From RPQJ01 sp963732375 (GTDB taxonomy: Bacteria > Pseudomonadota > Gammaproteobacteria > Steroidobacterales > Steroidobacteraceae), in assembly GCA_963732375.1 (NCBI GenBank), contig CAVSZE010000002.1:124001-188000 (forward strand): DNA of 64,000 nt. The letters are read 5' to 3'. The notes beneath the pieces are model-generated. The model was given only the letters and a program-made list of their open reading frames with translations. It did not search any database and was not told the origin of the DNA. The position numbers and the translations under genes were made by a program. Positions 54,654 to 62,746 of the stretch are shown here, one piece after another (positions within the stretch are counted from its first letter, which is position 1; the number at the start of each line of letters is the position of its first letter).

Positions 54654-55091
54654 ATGTCATCATCCCTGAAGATCATCTGCCGTCATTGCGACGCAATCGT
54701 CGGTGTACCAGCCGCGCGCCTGGGCGACGGACCGCGCTGCCCATCCTGTCATGCGCCGCTTTTCGAAGGCCACCCGGTCGAGCTGACCGGCCGGAACTTC
54801 GACCGGCACGTCGGCCGCACCGATCTACCGATGGTGGTGGACTTCTGGGCGCCCTGGTGCGGGCCCTGCCGAATGATGGCCCCCGCCTTTGAGGAGGCCG
54901 CCAGGGGCATGGAACCCACGGTCCGGTTCGCAAAGCTGAACACCGAGGAGGCCCAGGACATCGCCGGCAAATTCGCGATCCGCAGCATCCCGACGATGAT
55001 CGTGTTCAAGGGCGGCCGCGAGGTTTCGCGGCAGTCCGGCGCAATGGGGGCGGAGCAGATTACCCAGTGGGTCAAGTCCGCCCTGAAGTAG
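54654..55091 (+). CDS. trxC: Thioredoxin 2 (zinc-binding)
   Basis: The 145 residues contain an N-terminal zinc ribbon (Cys9/Cys12 in ICRHC and Cys29/Cys32 in CPSCH) and the redox site WCGPC (Cys69/Cys72), with the cis-Pro SIPTM. This matches TrxC. It reduces disulfides in the cytoplasm and is often oxidative-stress induced. I chose ATG at 54654 since the frame extends further but the zinc Cys-motif start fits the family. The stop overlaps the first base of a repeated element. Confidence 0.9.
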   Translation: MSSSLKIICRHCDAIVGVPAARLGDGPRCPSCHAPLFEGHPVELTGRNFDRHVGRTDLPMVVDFWAPWCGPCRMMAPAFEEAARGMEPTVRFAKLNTEEAQDIAGKFAIRSIPTMIVFKGGREVSRQSGAMGAEQITQWVKSALK

Positions 55092-55158
55092 GGGACATTC
55101 TCCTTTTTCGGAAAAGGGGACATTCTCCTTTTTCCCAAGGAAAAAGGAGAATGTCCCC
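55091..55158. repeat. REP-like repeat: two direct copies and one inverted copy
   Basis: GGGGACATTCTCCTTTTTC occurs at 55091-55109 and again at 55116-55134, and its inverted copy lies at 55139-55158. The second and third copies form a 20-bp perfect stem with a 3-base loop (CAA). It follows the trxC stop (sharing its last G) and precedes the end of the DUF2892 gene. Similar GGGGACATTC repeats are linked, from memory, to REP/RAYT elements. It may also act as a bidirectional terminator. Confidence 0.7.
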
Positions 55159-55165
55159 TGTCCAG

Positions 55166-55360
55166 CTACTTCTTCGGGCAGGTGTTGACACCAAGCAGCG
55201 AGTACAGCGGGCAGAAACTCAGCAGTCCCGTCCCAAGGGCCACGAGACCGAGGATCGCCAGGTAGCGCGCCGGCCCTTGCAGCACGAAAAACAGTGCGAT
55301 CAGCACGATCCCGACGACGATGCGCAGTGTCCGATCGATTCCACCGACGTTGGCAGTCAT
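55166..55360 (-). CDS. DUF2892 small membrane protein
   Basis: The 64-residue protein has two TM helices (IVVGIVLIALFFVLQ and YLAILGLVALGTGLLSF) and a Cys-containing tail (CPLYSLLGVNTCPKK), typical of DUF2892 (YgaP-like membrane domain). ATG at 55360 has GGAGG eight bases upstream; a TTG at 55366 in the same frame is too close to the ribosome site to be used. It follows the Crp/Fnr gene on the same strand. Function unknown; in other bacteria it occurs with rhodaneses and sulfur genes. Confidence 0.8.
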   Translation of the reverse strand: MTANVGGIDRTLRIVVGIVLIALFFVLQGPARYLAILGLVALGTGLLSFCPLYSLLGVNTCPKK

Positions 55361-55443
55361 GTTCAATTCCTCCGGTTTATTGGCTGGCCGACCCCGCCCG
55401 GGGGCCGCCTTTTCATTGGCATAGTAGTCCCGCGACGTGGCCC

Positions 55444-55462
55444 AGGTCAGTAACCTAGGTCA
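55444..55462. promoter_or_regulatory. Candidate AGGTCA operator
   Basis: AGGTCA occurs twice 13 bases apart (55444-55449, 55457-55462), with ACCTAGGT palindrome between, in the region upstream of the DUF2892 gene and after the Crp/Fnr gene. It could be the regulator's binding site, but does not match TTGAT-N4-ATCAA. Confidence 0.25.
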
Positions 55463-55512
55463 CCGAGGCAAATCCGTCGCATCGGAGCCCTGGCAATACG
55501 CCGGATCCGTCG

Positions 55513-56187
55513 CTAGTCGCCCTCAGCGACCTTGCGCAGGCCCGCTGCGTCCAGCAACTCGATCGAACCACGCCCCAGACGCACGAGGCCCTGGTCCGCG
55601 AAGCTCCGGAGCACGCGCGTGACGATTTCCCGCACGCTGCCGACGGAGTCGGCGAGCTGCTGGTGCGTTGCCTCCACCACCCTGCCGTGCCCGAGCAGCA
55701 CGCTGGCCAGCCGGCGATCGAGCTTGTGGAATGCGACCGCCTCGACGAGCTCCATCAGGTCGGTGAGCCGCTCCGCGAACAGGCCGAATACGTACTGGCG
55801 GAAAGGCGGGTGATTCGCCATCAGTTCGTCGAACGCTGGCTTCGGCAGTACGACGAGGCGCACCTCGCTTTCGACCATACCAGTGGCCGGGTAATCGCGC
55901 CCGCCGATCAGGCAACTACTCGTCAGCACGCAGCTCTCACCGGGCGTCACTCGATAGAGCTGCAGCTCGCGCCCATCGGCGACCTTGGCGACGCGGATGG
56001 ACCCTTCCAGGACCAGCGGAAACTGCCGGCAGACCGAGCTCTCGCCGAAGAGCAGCGTGCCGGCGGGCAGCTTGACCAGCGTGGCCTGCCCGAGCAAGGA
56101 CGCAAAACTGGGCCCTGCCAGCTCCGCAAGCGCCGGGTAAAGCTCGCGTAGTTCCCGTTCGACGCTTTCGGTCTCGCGATCGTTCAC
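55513..56187 (-). CDS. Crp/Fnr-family transcriptional regulator
   Basis: The 224 residues contain a cyclic-nucleotide-binding-like domain (KLPAGTLLFGESSVCRQFPLVLEGSIRVAK and GESCVLTSSCLIGG), a dimer helix and a Crp-type HTH (ATHQQLADSVGSVREIVTRVLRSFADQGLV). Fnr's four N-terminal cysteines are absent, but Cys in the SVC and SCVLTSSC loop are conserved in this subgroup and could be redox sensors. It starts nine bases after the pyruvate carboxylase stop and precedes the DUF2892 gene, on the same strand. Confidence 0.85.
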   Translation of the reverse strand: MNDRETESVERELRELYPALAELAGPSFASLLGQATLVKLPAGTLLFGESSVCRQFPLVLEGSIRVAKVADGRELQLYRVTPGESCVLTSSCLIGGRDYPATGMVESEVRLVVLPKPAFDELMANHPPFRQYVFGLFAERLTDLMELVEAVAFHKLDRRLASVLLGHGRVVEATHQQLADSVGSVREIVTRVLRSFADQGLVRLGRGSIELLDAAGLRKVAEGD

Positions 56188-56196
56188 TGAGGCGAG

Positions 56197-59100
56197 CTAC
56201 GAGACACTGGACTCTTCCAGCACCACCAGCAGGTCTTTCGCGTCCACCTGCTGGCCCGGGCGCGCGACCACCTCGACGACAGTGCCATCTCGATCGGCAC
56301 GCACGCTGGTCTCCATCTTCATCGCCTCGATGGTCAGCAGCACGTCACCTCGCTTCACCCCCTGACCGACAACCGCGTGCACGGTCACGATGGTGCCGGG
56401 CATTGGCGCGCCGATCTGGTCCGGGTGGTCCGCCTCCGCCTTTCGGCGTGGCGGGCGCTTCGCGACCTTGCTGCGGTCGGCGACCTTCACCGAGCGTGGC
56501 TGGCCGTTCAGCTCGAAGAACACCGTGCACGTGCCGTCGTCATGCACGTCACTGGTAGTGACGAAGCGGATGATCAGGTGCTTGCCGCGCTGCAGGTCCA
56601 GCGTGATTTCCTCCCCCGGCTCGAGCCCGTAGAAGAACGCCCTCGTGGGAACCACGCTGGTATCGCCGAAGTGCGTACGGTCGGCCATGTAGTCGGTGAA
56701 CACCTTCGGATACATCAGCCAGGAGGCGAATTCGCCATCGGTGATGACGCGCGGCATCTTTGCCTGCAGTTCTTCGCGCGCACGCGCGAGGTCCACCGCC
56801 GGCAGCACCGATCCCGGCCGCGCCGTGAGCGGCGCCTCGCCCTTCAGCACCTTCTTCTGCAGCGCCGGCGGGAAGCCGCCGTACGGCTGTCCGATATCGC
56901 CGCGGAACAGCGACACCACGGACTCCGGGAAGGCGACCTCGGTCTCCGGATCGAGCACGTCCTCGGCCGTGAGCGCGCTCGTGACCATCATGATCGCCAT
57001 GTCGCCGACGACCTTCGACGACGGCGTCACCTTGACGATGTCGCCCAGCATTTCGTTCACCTGGGCGTAGGCCCGCGCGACTTCGTGCCAGCGCGTTTCG
57101 TCGATGCCGAGCGATCGCGCCTGCTCACGCAGGTTGGTGTACTGGCCGCCCGGCATGCCGTGCACATAAACCTCGGAGGCGCCCGAACGCATGTCGCTCT
57201 CGAATGCCGCATAGCCGTGGCGGACCTGCTCCCAGTAGTTCGAGAGCTGCCGCAGCCTGTCCGGATCGAGGCCCGTGTCGCGCGGCCCGAAGCGCAGCGA
57301 CTCGACGATCGAGCCCAGGTTAGGCTGCGAAGTGAGCCCGCTCATCGCGTCGAGAGCGCCGTCCACCGCGTCTACTCCCGCCTCCACCGCCATCAGCACG
57401 CTTGCCGCGGCGATTCCGCTGGTGTCGTGCGTGTGGAAGTGGACCGGTATGCCGATTTCATCCTTCAGCGCCTTCACCAGCGTGTAGGCTGCGCGCGGCT
57501 GGCACAGGCCCGCCATGTCCTTGATGCCGAGTATGTGCGCGCCCGACTTCTCGAGCTCCTTCGCCAGCTGTAAGTAATACTTGAGGTCGTACTTGGTCTG
57601 GCGCGGATCGTTCAGGTTTCCCGTGTAGCAGATCGCCGCCTCGCAGAGCCTGTCGGTTTCGAGCACTGCGCCCATCGCGACTCGCATGTTCTCGACCCAG
57701 TTCAGCGAATCGAACACGCGGAACACATCGACGCCGTTCTTCGCCGCCTGCTCGACGAAGTAGCGCACCACGTTGTCGGGGTAGTTCGTGTAGCCGACCG
57801 CGTTCGCCGAGCGCAGCAACATCTGCAGCAGCAGGTTCGGCATCGCTTCGCGGAATGCAGCCAGCCGGTCCCAGGGGCATTCCCTGAGAAAGCGCATCGA
57901 GACGTCGAAGGTGGCCCCGCCCCAGCATTCGACCGAGAAAAGCTCCGGCGCGAGACGCGCGTAGGCCGGCGCCACGGCCACCATGTCACGCGTGCGGAAG
58001 CGGGTGGCAAGCAGCGACTGATGTGCGTCGCGGAAAGTCGTGTCGGTGAGCAGCACCGCGCGCTGCTCGAGCATCCATTGCGCGAACTTCCTCGGGCCCA
58101 GTTCGTCGAGGCGCTGCTTGGTGCCAGGCGGCGGCGCCTCGGCGAGATTCACCTTTGGCGGCCTCGGGTCGATCGCGCGTGTCGGACGCGCGCGCCCGGT
58201 GACCTCGGGATTTCCGTTCACGATCACGTCGGCGATGAAACGCAGCAGGCGCGTCGCACGGTCGCGCTTGCGCGGGTAGCGGAACAGTTCCGGCGTGTCG
58301 TCTATGAACCGGGTCGTGTAGTCGGCGTTGCGGAACTGCGGGTGGGTGACCACCTGGTCCAGGAAGCGCAGGTTGGTGACCACGCCACGCACCCTGAATT
58401 CCCACAGCGCACGGTGCATGCGCGCGACCGTCTCATCCGGCGTCGGCGCCCAGACCGTCACCTTCACCAGCAGTGAGTCGTAGGAACGGGTGATGATCGC
58501 GCCGGTGTAGGCCGTACCCGCGTCGAGCCGGACACCGAATCCAGCGGGGCTGCGATAGGCGGTGATCCGGCCGTAGTCCGGGATGAAGGCGTTCTCCGGG
58601 TCCTCGCTCGTGACGCGGCACTGCATCGCGTGGCCGTTGATGCGGATGTCCGCCTGCGCGGGCACGCCACTGGCGGGATCGCCTATCGCGGCTCCCTCTG
58701 CGATGCGAATCTGCGCCTTGACGATGTCGATGCCGGTTACCGCTTCCGTGACCGTGTGCTCGACCTGTATGCGCGGGTTGACCTCGATGAAGTGGAACTG
58801 TCCGCTGTCGGCGTCCTGAAGGAACTCGACCGTTCCGGCATTCAGGTAGCCGACGGCCCGGCCGATGCGCAGGCCGAGTTCGCAGAGCTCCGCGCGTCGT
58901 GCGTCGTCGAGGTACACCGCTGGCGCTCGCTCGACGACCTTCTGGTTGCGCCGCTGCACCGTGCAGTCGCGCTCGTAGAGGTGCACGAGGTTGCCGTGCG
59001 TATCGCCGAGGATCTGCACTTCGACGTGGCGCGCGCGGCGCACCAGCTTCTCGAGGTACACCTCGTCGTTGCCGAATGCGGCCTTCGCCTCGCGTCGTGC

Positions 59101-59667
59101 GGTCGCCACCATTTCGGCGAGCTGCGCCTCGCCCTCGATAACGCGCATGCCGCGTCCGCCGCCACCCCAGCTCGCCTTCAGCATCACCGGATACCCGATG
59201 CCGCCTGCCAGTCGCGCGCATTCGGCGTCGTCGCGCGGCAGCGGCGGCGTCGCGGGCATCACCGGCACGCCGGCGGACACCGCCAGCTCGCGTGCCGTGA
59301 CCTTGTTGCCGAGGCTGCGCATTATCTGTGGCGTCGGGCCGATGAAGGTGATGCCGGCTGCAGCACAGGCCTCGGCGAACTGCGGGTTCTCCGACAGGAA
59401 TCCATACCCGGGGTGGATGGCGTCGGCGCCCGCCTCCTGCGCCACCCGGATGATGTCGTCTATGTCGAGATAAGCCTCGACCGGGCCCTTGCCCTCCCCG
59501 ATCAGGTAGCTCTCGTCCGCCTTCATCCGGTGCAGCGAAAAGCGATCCTCCTGCGAATAGATCGACACCGTCTTGATGCCCAGCTCGTGGGAGGCGCGCA
59601 TCACGCGGATGGAGATCTCGCCGCGGTTCGCGACGAGCAGGGTCCTGATCTTCCTGGGCTTTCGCAT
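56197..59667 (-). CDS. pyc: Pyruvate carboxylase
   Basis: The product is 1156 residues. It has biotin carboxylase (ATP-grasp, GGGGRGM loop; VEVNPRIQVEHTVTE), the carboxyltransferase with TLFRDAHQS-like TDTTFRDAHQSLLATR and FDSLNW, the PC allosteric/tetramerisation region, and the biotin carboxyl carrier with AMKMET (Lys at about 1117). It makes oxaloacetate from pyruvate, CO2 and ATP for anaplerosis and gluconeogenesis. I took ATG at 59667; the frame runs far upstream as a non-coding extension. The Crp/Fnr gene follows nine bases later. Confidence 0.95.
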   Translation of the reverse strand: MRKPRKIRTLLVANRGEISIRVMRASHELGIKTVSIYSQEDRFSLHRMKADESYLIGEGKGPVEAYLDIDDIIRVAQEAGADAIHPGYGFLSENPQFAEACAAAGITFIGPTPQIMRSLGNKVTARELAVSAGVPVMPATPPLPRDDAECARLAGGIGYPVMLKASWGGGGRGMRVIEGEAQLAEMVATARREAKAAFGNDEVYLEKLVRRARHVEVQILGDTHGNLVHLYERDCTVQRRNQKVVERAPAVYLDDARRAELCELGLRIGRAVGYLNAGTVEFLQDADSGQFHFIEVNPRIQVEHTVTEAVTGIDIVKAQIRIAEGAAIGDPASGVPAQADIRINGHAMQCRVTSEDPENAFIPDYGRITAYRSPAGFGVRLDAGTAYTGAIITRSYDSLLVKVTVWAPTPDETVARMHRALWEFRVRGVVTNLRFLDQVVTHPQFRNADYTTRFIDDTPELFRYPRKRDRATRLLRFIADVIVNGNPEVTGRARPTRAIDPRPPKVNLAEAPPPGTKQRLDELGPRKFAQWMLEQRAVLLTDTTFRDAHQSLLATRFRTRDMVAVAPAYARLAPELFSVECWGGATFDVSMRFLRECPWDRLAAFREAMPNLLLQMLLRSANAVGYTNYPDNVVRYFVEQAAKNGVDVFRVFDSLNWVENMRVAMGAVLETDRLCEAAICYTGNLNDPRQTKYDLKYYLQLAKELEKSGAHILGIKDMAGLCQPRAAYTLVKALKDEIGIPVHFHTHDTSGIAAASVLMAVEAGVDAVDGALDAMSGLTSQPNLGSIVESLRFGPRDTGLDPDRLRQLSNYWEQVRHGYAAFESDMRSGASEVYVHGMPGGQYTNLREQARSLGIDETRWHEVARAYAQVNEMLGDIVKVTPSSKVVGDMAIMMVTSALTAEDVLDPETEVAFPESVVSLFRGDIGQPYGGFPPALQKKVLKGEAPLTARPGSVLPAVDLARAREELQAKMPRVITDGEFASWLMYPKVFTDYMADRTHFGDTSVVPTRAFFYGLEPGEEITLDLQRGKHLIIRFVTTSDVHDDGTCTVFFELNGQPRSVKVADRSKVAKRPPRRKAEADHPDQIGAPMPGTIVTVHAVVGQGVKRGDVLLTIEAMKMETSVRADRDGTVVEVVARPGQQVDAKDLLVVLEESSVS

Positions 59668-59770
59668 GGCAGCTCGATGGGACACGAACGGAACTGTGGC
59701 AGACGCCCGATGATAAGCTGAATGCCGAGTCGCACTACCCCTCGGTCGGGGTTGGCGCAGAGGACACGCG

Positions 59771-60703
59771 ATGCTCGCAATTGCCGTGCACGGCGGTGCC
59801 GGGGTCATACCGGCGGCAGAACTGACGCCGGAGCGCCGCCAGGCGTTCCACGCTGCGCTCGAGTCAGCGCTTCGGGCGGGATTTGCGCTCATGGAGGCCG
59901 GCGGTGCCAGCCTCGACGCCGTGGTGGCCGCGGTGAAGGTCCTCGAGGACGACCCGCTCTTCAACGCGGGCCGAGGCTCGGTGCTCACTGCGAGCGGCCA
60001 CCACGAACTCGACGCCTCGATCATGGACGGGCGCGACCTGCGTGCCGGGTCGGTCACGGGCGTGCGGCGGGTGCGCAATCCCGTCGAACTCGCGCGACTG
60101 GTGATGGACCGTTCGCCACACGTGATGCTGGCTGGGCCCGGCGCCGACGAGTTCGCGCTTGGGATGGGACTCGAGCCGGTTGCGAACGAATATTTCTCGA
60201 CCGAACGACGCCGGACGGAGCTCGAGCGACACCTTCGCGGGGAGGCGCGCTCCAGCGACGAGGCCGTGCTCGGCACCGTCGGCGCCGTCGCGCTCGACTC
60301 ACATGGCAACCTCGCGGCAGCGACCTCCACCGGCGGCATGACCGGCAAGAAGTGGGGACGCGTCGGCGACTCGCCCATCATCGGCGCCGGAACCTACGCG
60401 GCCAACGACTGCTGCGCGGTGTCCGCGACCGGCCACGGTGAATTCTTCATCCGTGCGGCCGTCGCCCACGAAATCGCCTCGCTGATGCGCTACCGCGGGA
60501 TGAGTGTCCGCGAGGCCGCCGACGAAGTCGTCTTGAAGCAGCTGGTGAAGCTCGGCGGATCGGGCGGCGTGATTGCCGTCGGCCGCGACGGATCGATCGC
60601 GATGCCGTTCAACTCGCCCGGGATGCTGCGCGGTGCGATGGATTCGATGGGGCGACTGGAGACAGGGATCCTGCAGGACCCACCCCAAGTGCGGTCGCGG
60701 TGA
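59771..60703 (+). CDS. iaaA: Isoaspartyl peptidase / L-asparaginase, Ntn family
   Basis: The 310-residue plant-type asparaginase/isoaspartyl peptidase has HGGAG and NAGRGSVLT, the autoprocessing site with Thr nucleophile (LGTVGAVALDSHGNLAAATSTGGMTGKK), and GDSPIIGAGTYA. The precursor cleaves before the Thr of GTVGAVAL. It lacks a signal peptide. It degrades isoaspartyl dipeptides and asparagine. It starts at ATG 59771 with AGAGGA upstream, divergent from pyc. Confidence 0.88.
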   Translation: MLAIAVHGGAGVIPAAELTPERRQAFHAALESALRAGFALMEAGGASLDAVVAAVKVLEDDPLFNAGRGSVLTASGHHELDASIMDGRDLRAGSVTGVRRVRNPVELARLVMDRSPHVMLAGPGADEFALGMGLEPVANEYFSTERRRTELERHLRGEARSSDEAVLGTVGAVALDSHGNLAAATSTGGMTGKKWGRVGDSPIIGAGTYAANDCCAVSATGHGEFFIRAAVAHEIASLMRYRGMSVREAADEVVLKQLVKLGGSGGVIAVGRDGSIAMPFNSPGMLRGAMDSMGRLETGILQDPPQVRSR

Positions 60704-60777
60704 GCAGGCCGGAACGCTACCATGGGGCTCATGGCGTGACTGGAAAACGCGACGTTGAACAGCAGGGAAGAAATCGC

Positions 60778-62700
60778 ATGCGCTTCGTGCCTTCCGAGTC
60801 ACCATCAACCGGCCTGCTCAGGACCGGATCCATTCAGCTCGCGCTCCTGGCGCTGCTGCTGGCCAGCGCCGGCACCGCGGATGCCAACGCCGAAGCCCCC
60901 GACGACACCGCAGCGCTGTTCAAGACCTACTGCGCAATCTGCCACGAAGTCCCGGAAACCAAGGCACCGCCCACCGACACGCTGCGCCGCCTGCCGGCCT
61001 CCCAGATCCTGCAGGCCATGGAGTTCGGCAAGATGCAGCCACAGGCAGCTGCGCTGAAGCAGGAGCAGCGCGTGCGCATCGCGCACTGGCTGGCAGCCGA
61101 GGAGGATGCGAAACGCGACGAGTGGATCGCGAAGAATTCCTGTGCCGGGGAAGTAACCGTTCGACCGACTGGACGCGAGAACTGGGGATTGGGGCGGCAG
61201 AACCGGCGTGAGGCCGCCGGCGCCGCAATCGACGGCAGCAACGTCGACCGCCTCGAACTGCTGTGGTCCATTGCACTGCCGGCTGTCACCACCATGCGCT
61301 CGCAGCCGGTCGTGGCGGGCGACACCGTGTTCGTCGGCAGCAAGGGCGCGCACGTGTTCGCACTGGATCGGCGAAGCGGCTGTGTGCGCTGGTCTTTCAA
61401 GACGGACGGGCCGGTCCACTCGGCACTGACGCTCGACACGACACCCGACGGCGTGGCCACGCTGTTTTTCGCCGACGAGATGGCCAGCGTCTACGCGGTG
61501 TCAGCGAATTCCGGCAAGCTTCGCTGGCGGGAGCGCCTGAAGTGGTTCCCAACCTCGATCATCAGCGGCCCGATTACCTATTTCGACGGCCGACTGTATG
61601 TGCCGATGTCCTCCTTCGAAGTCGCCGCGGCCGGCCTTCCGACGCACGAATGCTGCCGAACGCATGGCGGCATCGCGGCGCTCGACGCTTCGACCGGCCA
61701 GGCACTGTGGCGATTCGACACCACGCCGCAAGCCGCGAAGACCCATGTCAACCGTGATGGCGTGCAGATGTGGGGCCCGAGCGGTGCCGTCGTATGGAAC
61801 AGTCCGACCGTCGACACGAAGCGCGGTGCCCTTTACTTCGGCACCGGACAGAACTCGTCGTCGCCGGCCACCGGCACGAGCGACTCGATCATCGCGCTCG
61901 ACCTGAAGACGGGCGAAAAACGCTGGGTGTTCCAGGCCCTGGCGAACGACGCCTGGAACGCGGCCTGTCTCAGCGGCGGCGCAAGTTGCCCCGAGGAAAA
62001 CGGCCCTGACTTCGATTTCGGCGCATCCGTAATCCTCGTCGAGCGCAAGCAGGGAGACCTGTTGCTGGCCGGCCAGAAGTCCGGAGAAGTCTTCGCGCTC
62101 GATCCCGACCGCAACGGCGCGGTCGTCTGGCGCAAGCGTGTCGGCTCGGGAAGTTCCAACGGCGGCGTGCACCACGGCATGGCCACCGACGGTGAGCGGG
62201 TATATGTCCCGGTCGCAGACCCCGAGCGTAAGCTGCCGGGCTACGTCCCCAGGCCGGGCGTCTATGCGCTCGCCGTCGACGACGGCGCGAGCCTGTGGTC
62301 ACAGCCGGTGCAGCGCGGCTGCAAGTTCGATCCCGCGGACGCGCCGCTGGTGGGCCTGGCCGAGATGGCCAAGGGCAAGTCGGACCGCACGCCGTGGCCG
62401 CAGTGCAGTTATTACTACGGCCAGTCCGCGGCGGCCGTGGTCGCGAACGGGCTCGTGTACGCCGGCGCACTCGACGGCAAGCTGCGCATCCTGGACGCGC
62501 GCGACGGGAAGACACTGCGCGTCATCGAGACCGCGCTTCCGTTCCAGGCGAGCAATGGCGTCGCAGGGCACGGCGGCGCGATCGACGTCGGTGGAGCGAT
62601 AGTGAGCGGTGACCAGCTTTTCGTGCTGTCAGGCTACGGCATGTTCGGCCAGATGCCGGGCAACATGCTGCTCGTCTACGGGTTCCGGTCTGGCAAGTAG
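60778..62700 (+). CDS. Cytochrome c-PQQ-type propeller dehydrogenase
   Basis: The 640-residue protein has a signal peptide (LALLALLLASAGTADANA), a cytochrome c segment (YCAICHEVP, one CxxCH), and then an eight-blade PQQ-like propeller with repeated W-motifs (GKLRWRERL, ALWRFDTTP, GEKRWVFQA). RENWGLGRQNRR and CC in HECCRTHGG fit the polyvinyl-alcohol-dehydrogenase-like quinoprotein group, which uses PQQ and passes electrons to cytochrome c in the periplasm. Start ATG 60778 with AGGGAAG upstream. Substrate unknown. Confidence 0.8.
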   Translation: MRFVPSESPSTGLLRTGSIQLALLALLLASAGTADANAEAPDDTAALFKTYCAICHEVPETKAPPTDTLRRLPASQILQAMEFGKMQPQAAALKQEQRVRIAHWLAAEEDAKRDEWIAKNSCAGEVTVRPTGRENWGLGRQNRREAAGAAIDGSNVDRLELLWSIALPAVTTMRSQPVVAGDTVFVGSKGAHVFALDRRSGCVRWSFKTDGPVHSALTLDTTPDGVATLFFADEMASVYAVSANSGKLRWRERLKWFPTSIISGPITYFDGRLYVPMSSFEVAAAGLPTHECCRTHGGIAALDASTGQALWRFDTTPQAAKTHVNRDGVQMWGPSGAVVWNSPTVDTKRGALYFGTGQNSSSPATGTSDSIIALDLKTGEKRWVFQALANDAWNAACLSGGASCPEENGPDFDFGASVILVERKQGDLLLAGQKSGEVFALDPDRNGAVVWRKRVGSGSSNGGVHHGMATDGERVYVPVADPERKLPGYVPRPGVYALAVDDGASLWSQPVQRGCKFDPADAPLVGLAEMAKGKSDRTPWPQCSYYYGQSAAAVVANGLVYAGALDGKLRILDARDGKTLRVIETALPFQASNGVAGHGGAIDVGGAIVSGDQLFVLSGYGMFGQMPGNMLLVYGFRSGK

Positions 62701-62746
62701 CCGCGCCCGCCCGACAAACCGGCGCTGATTCCCCGCCGCAGGGACC

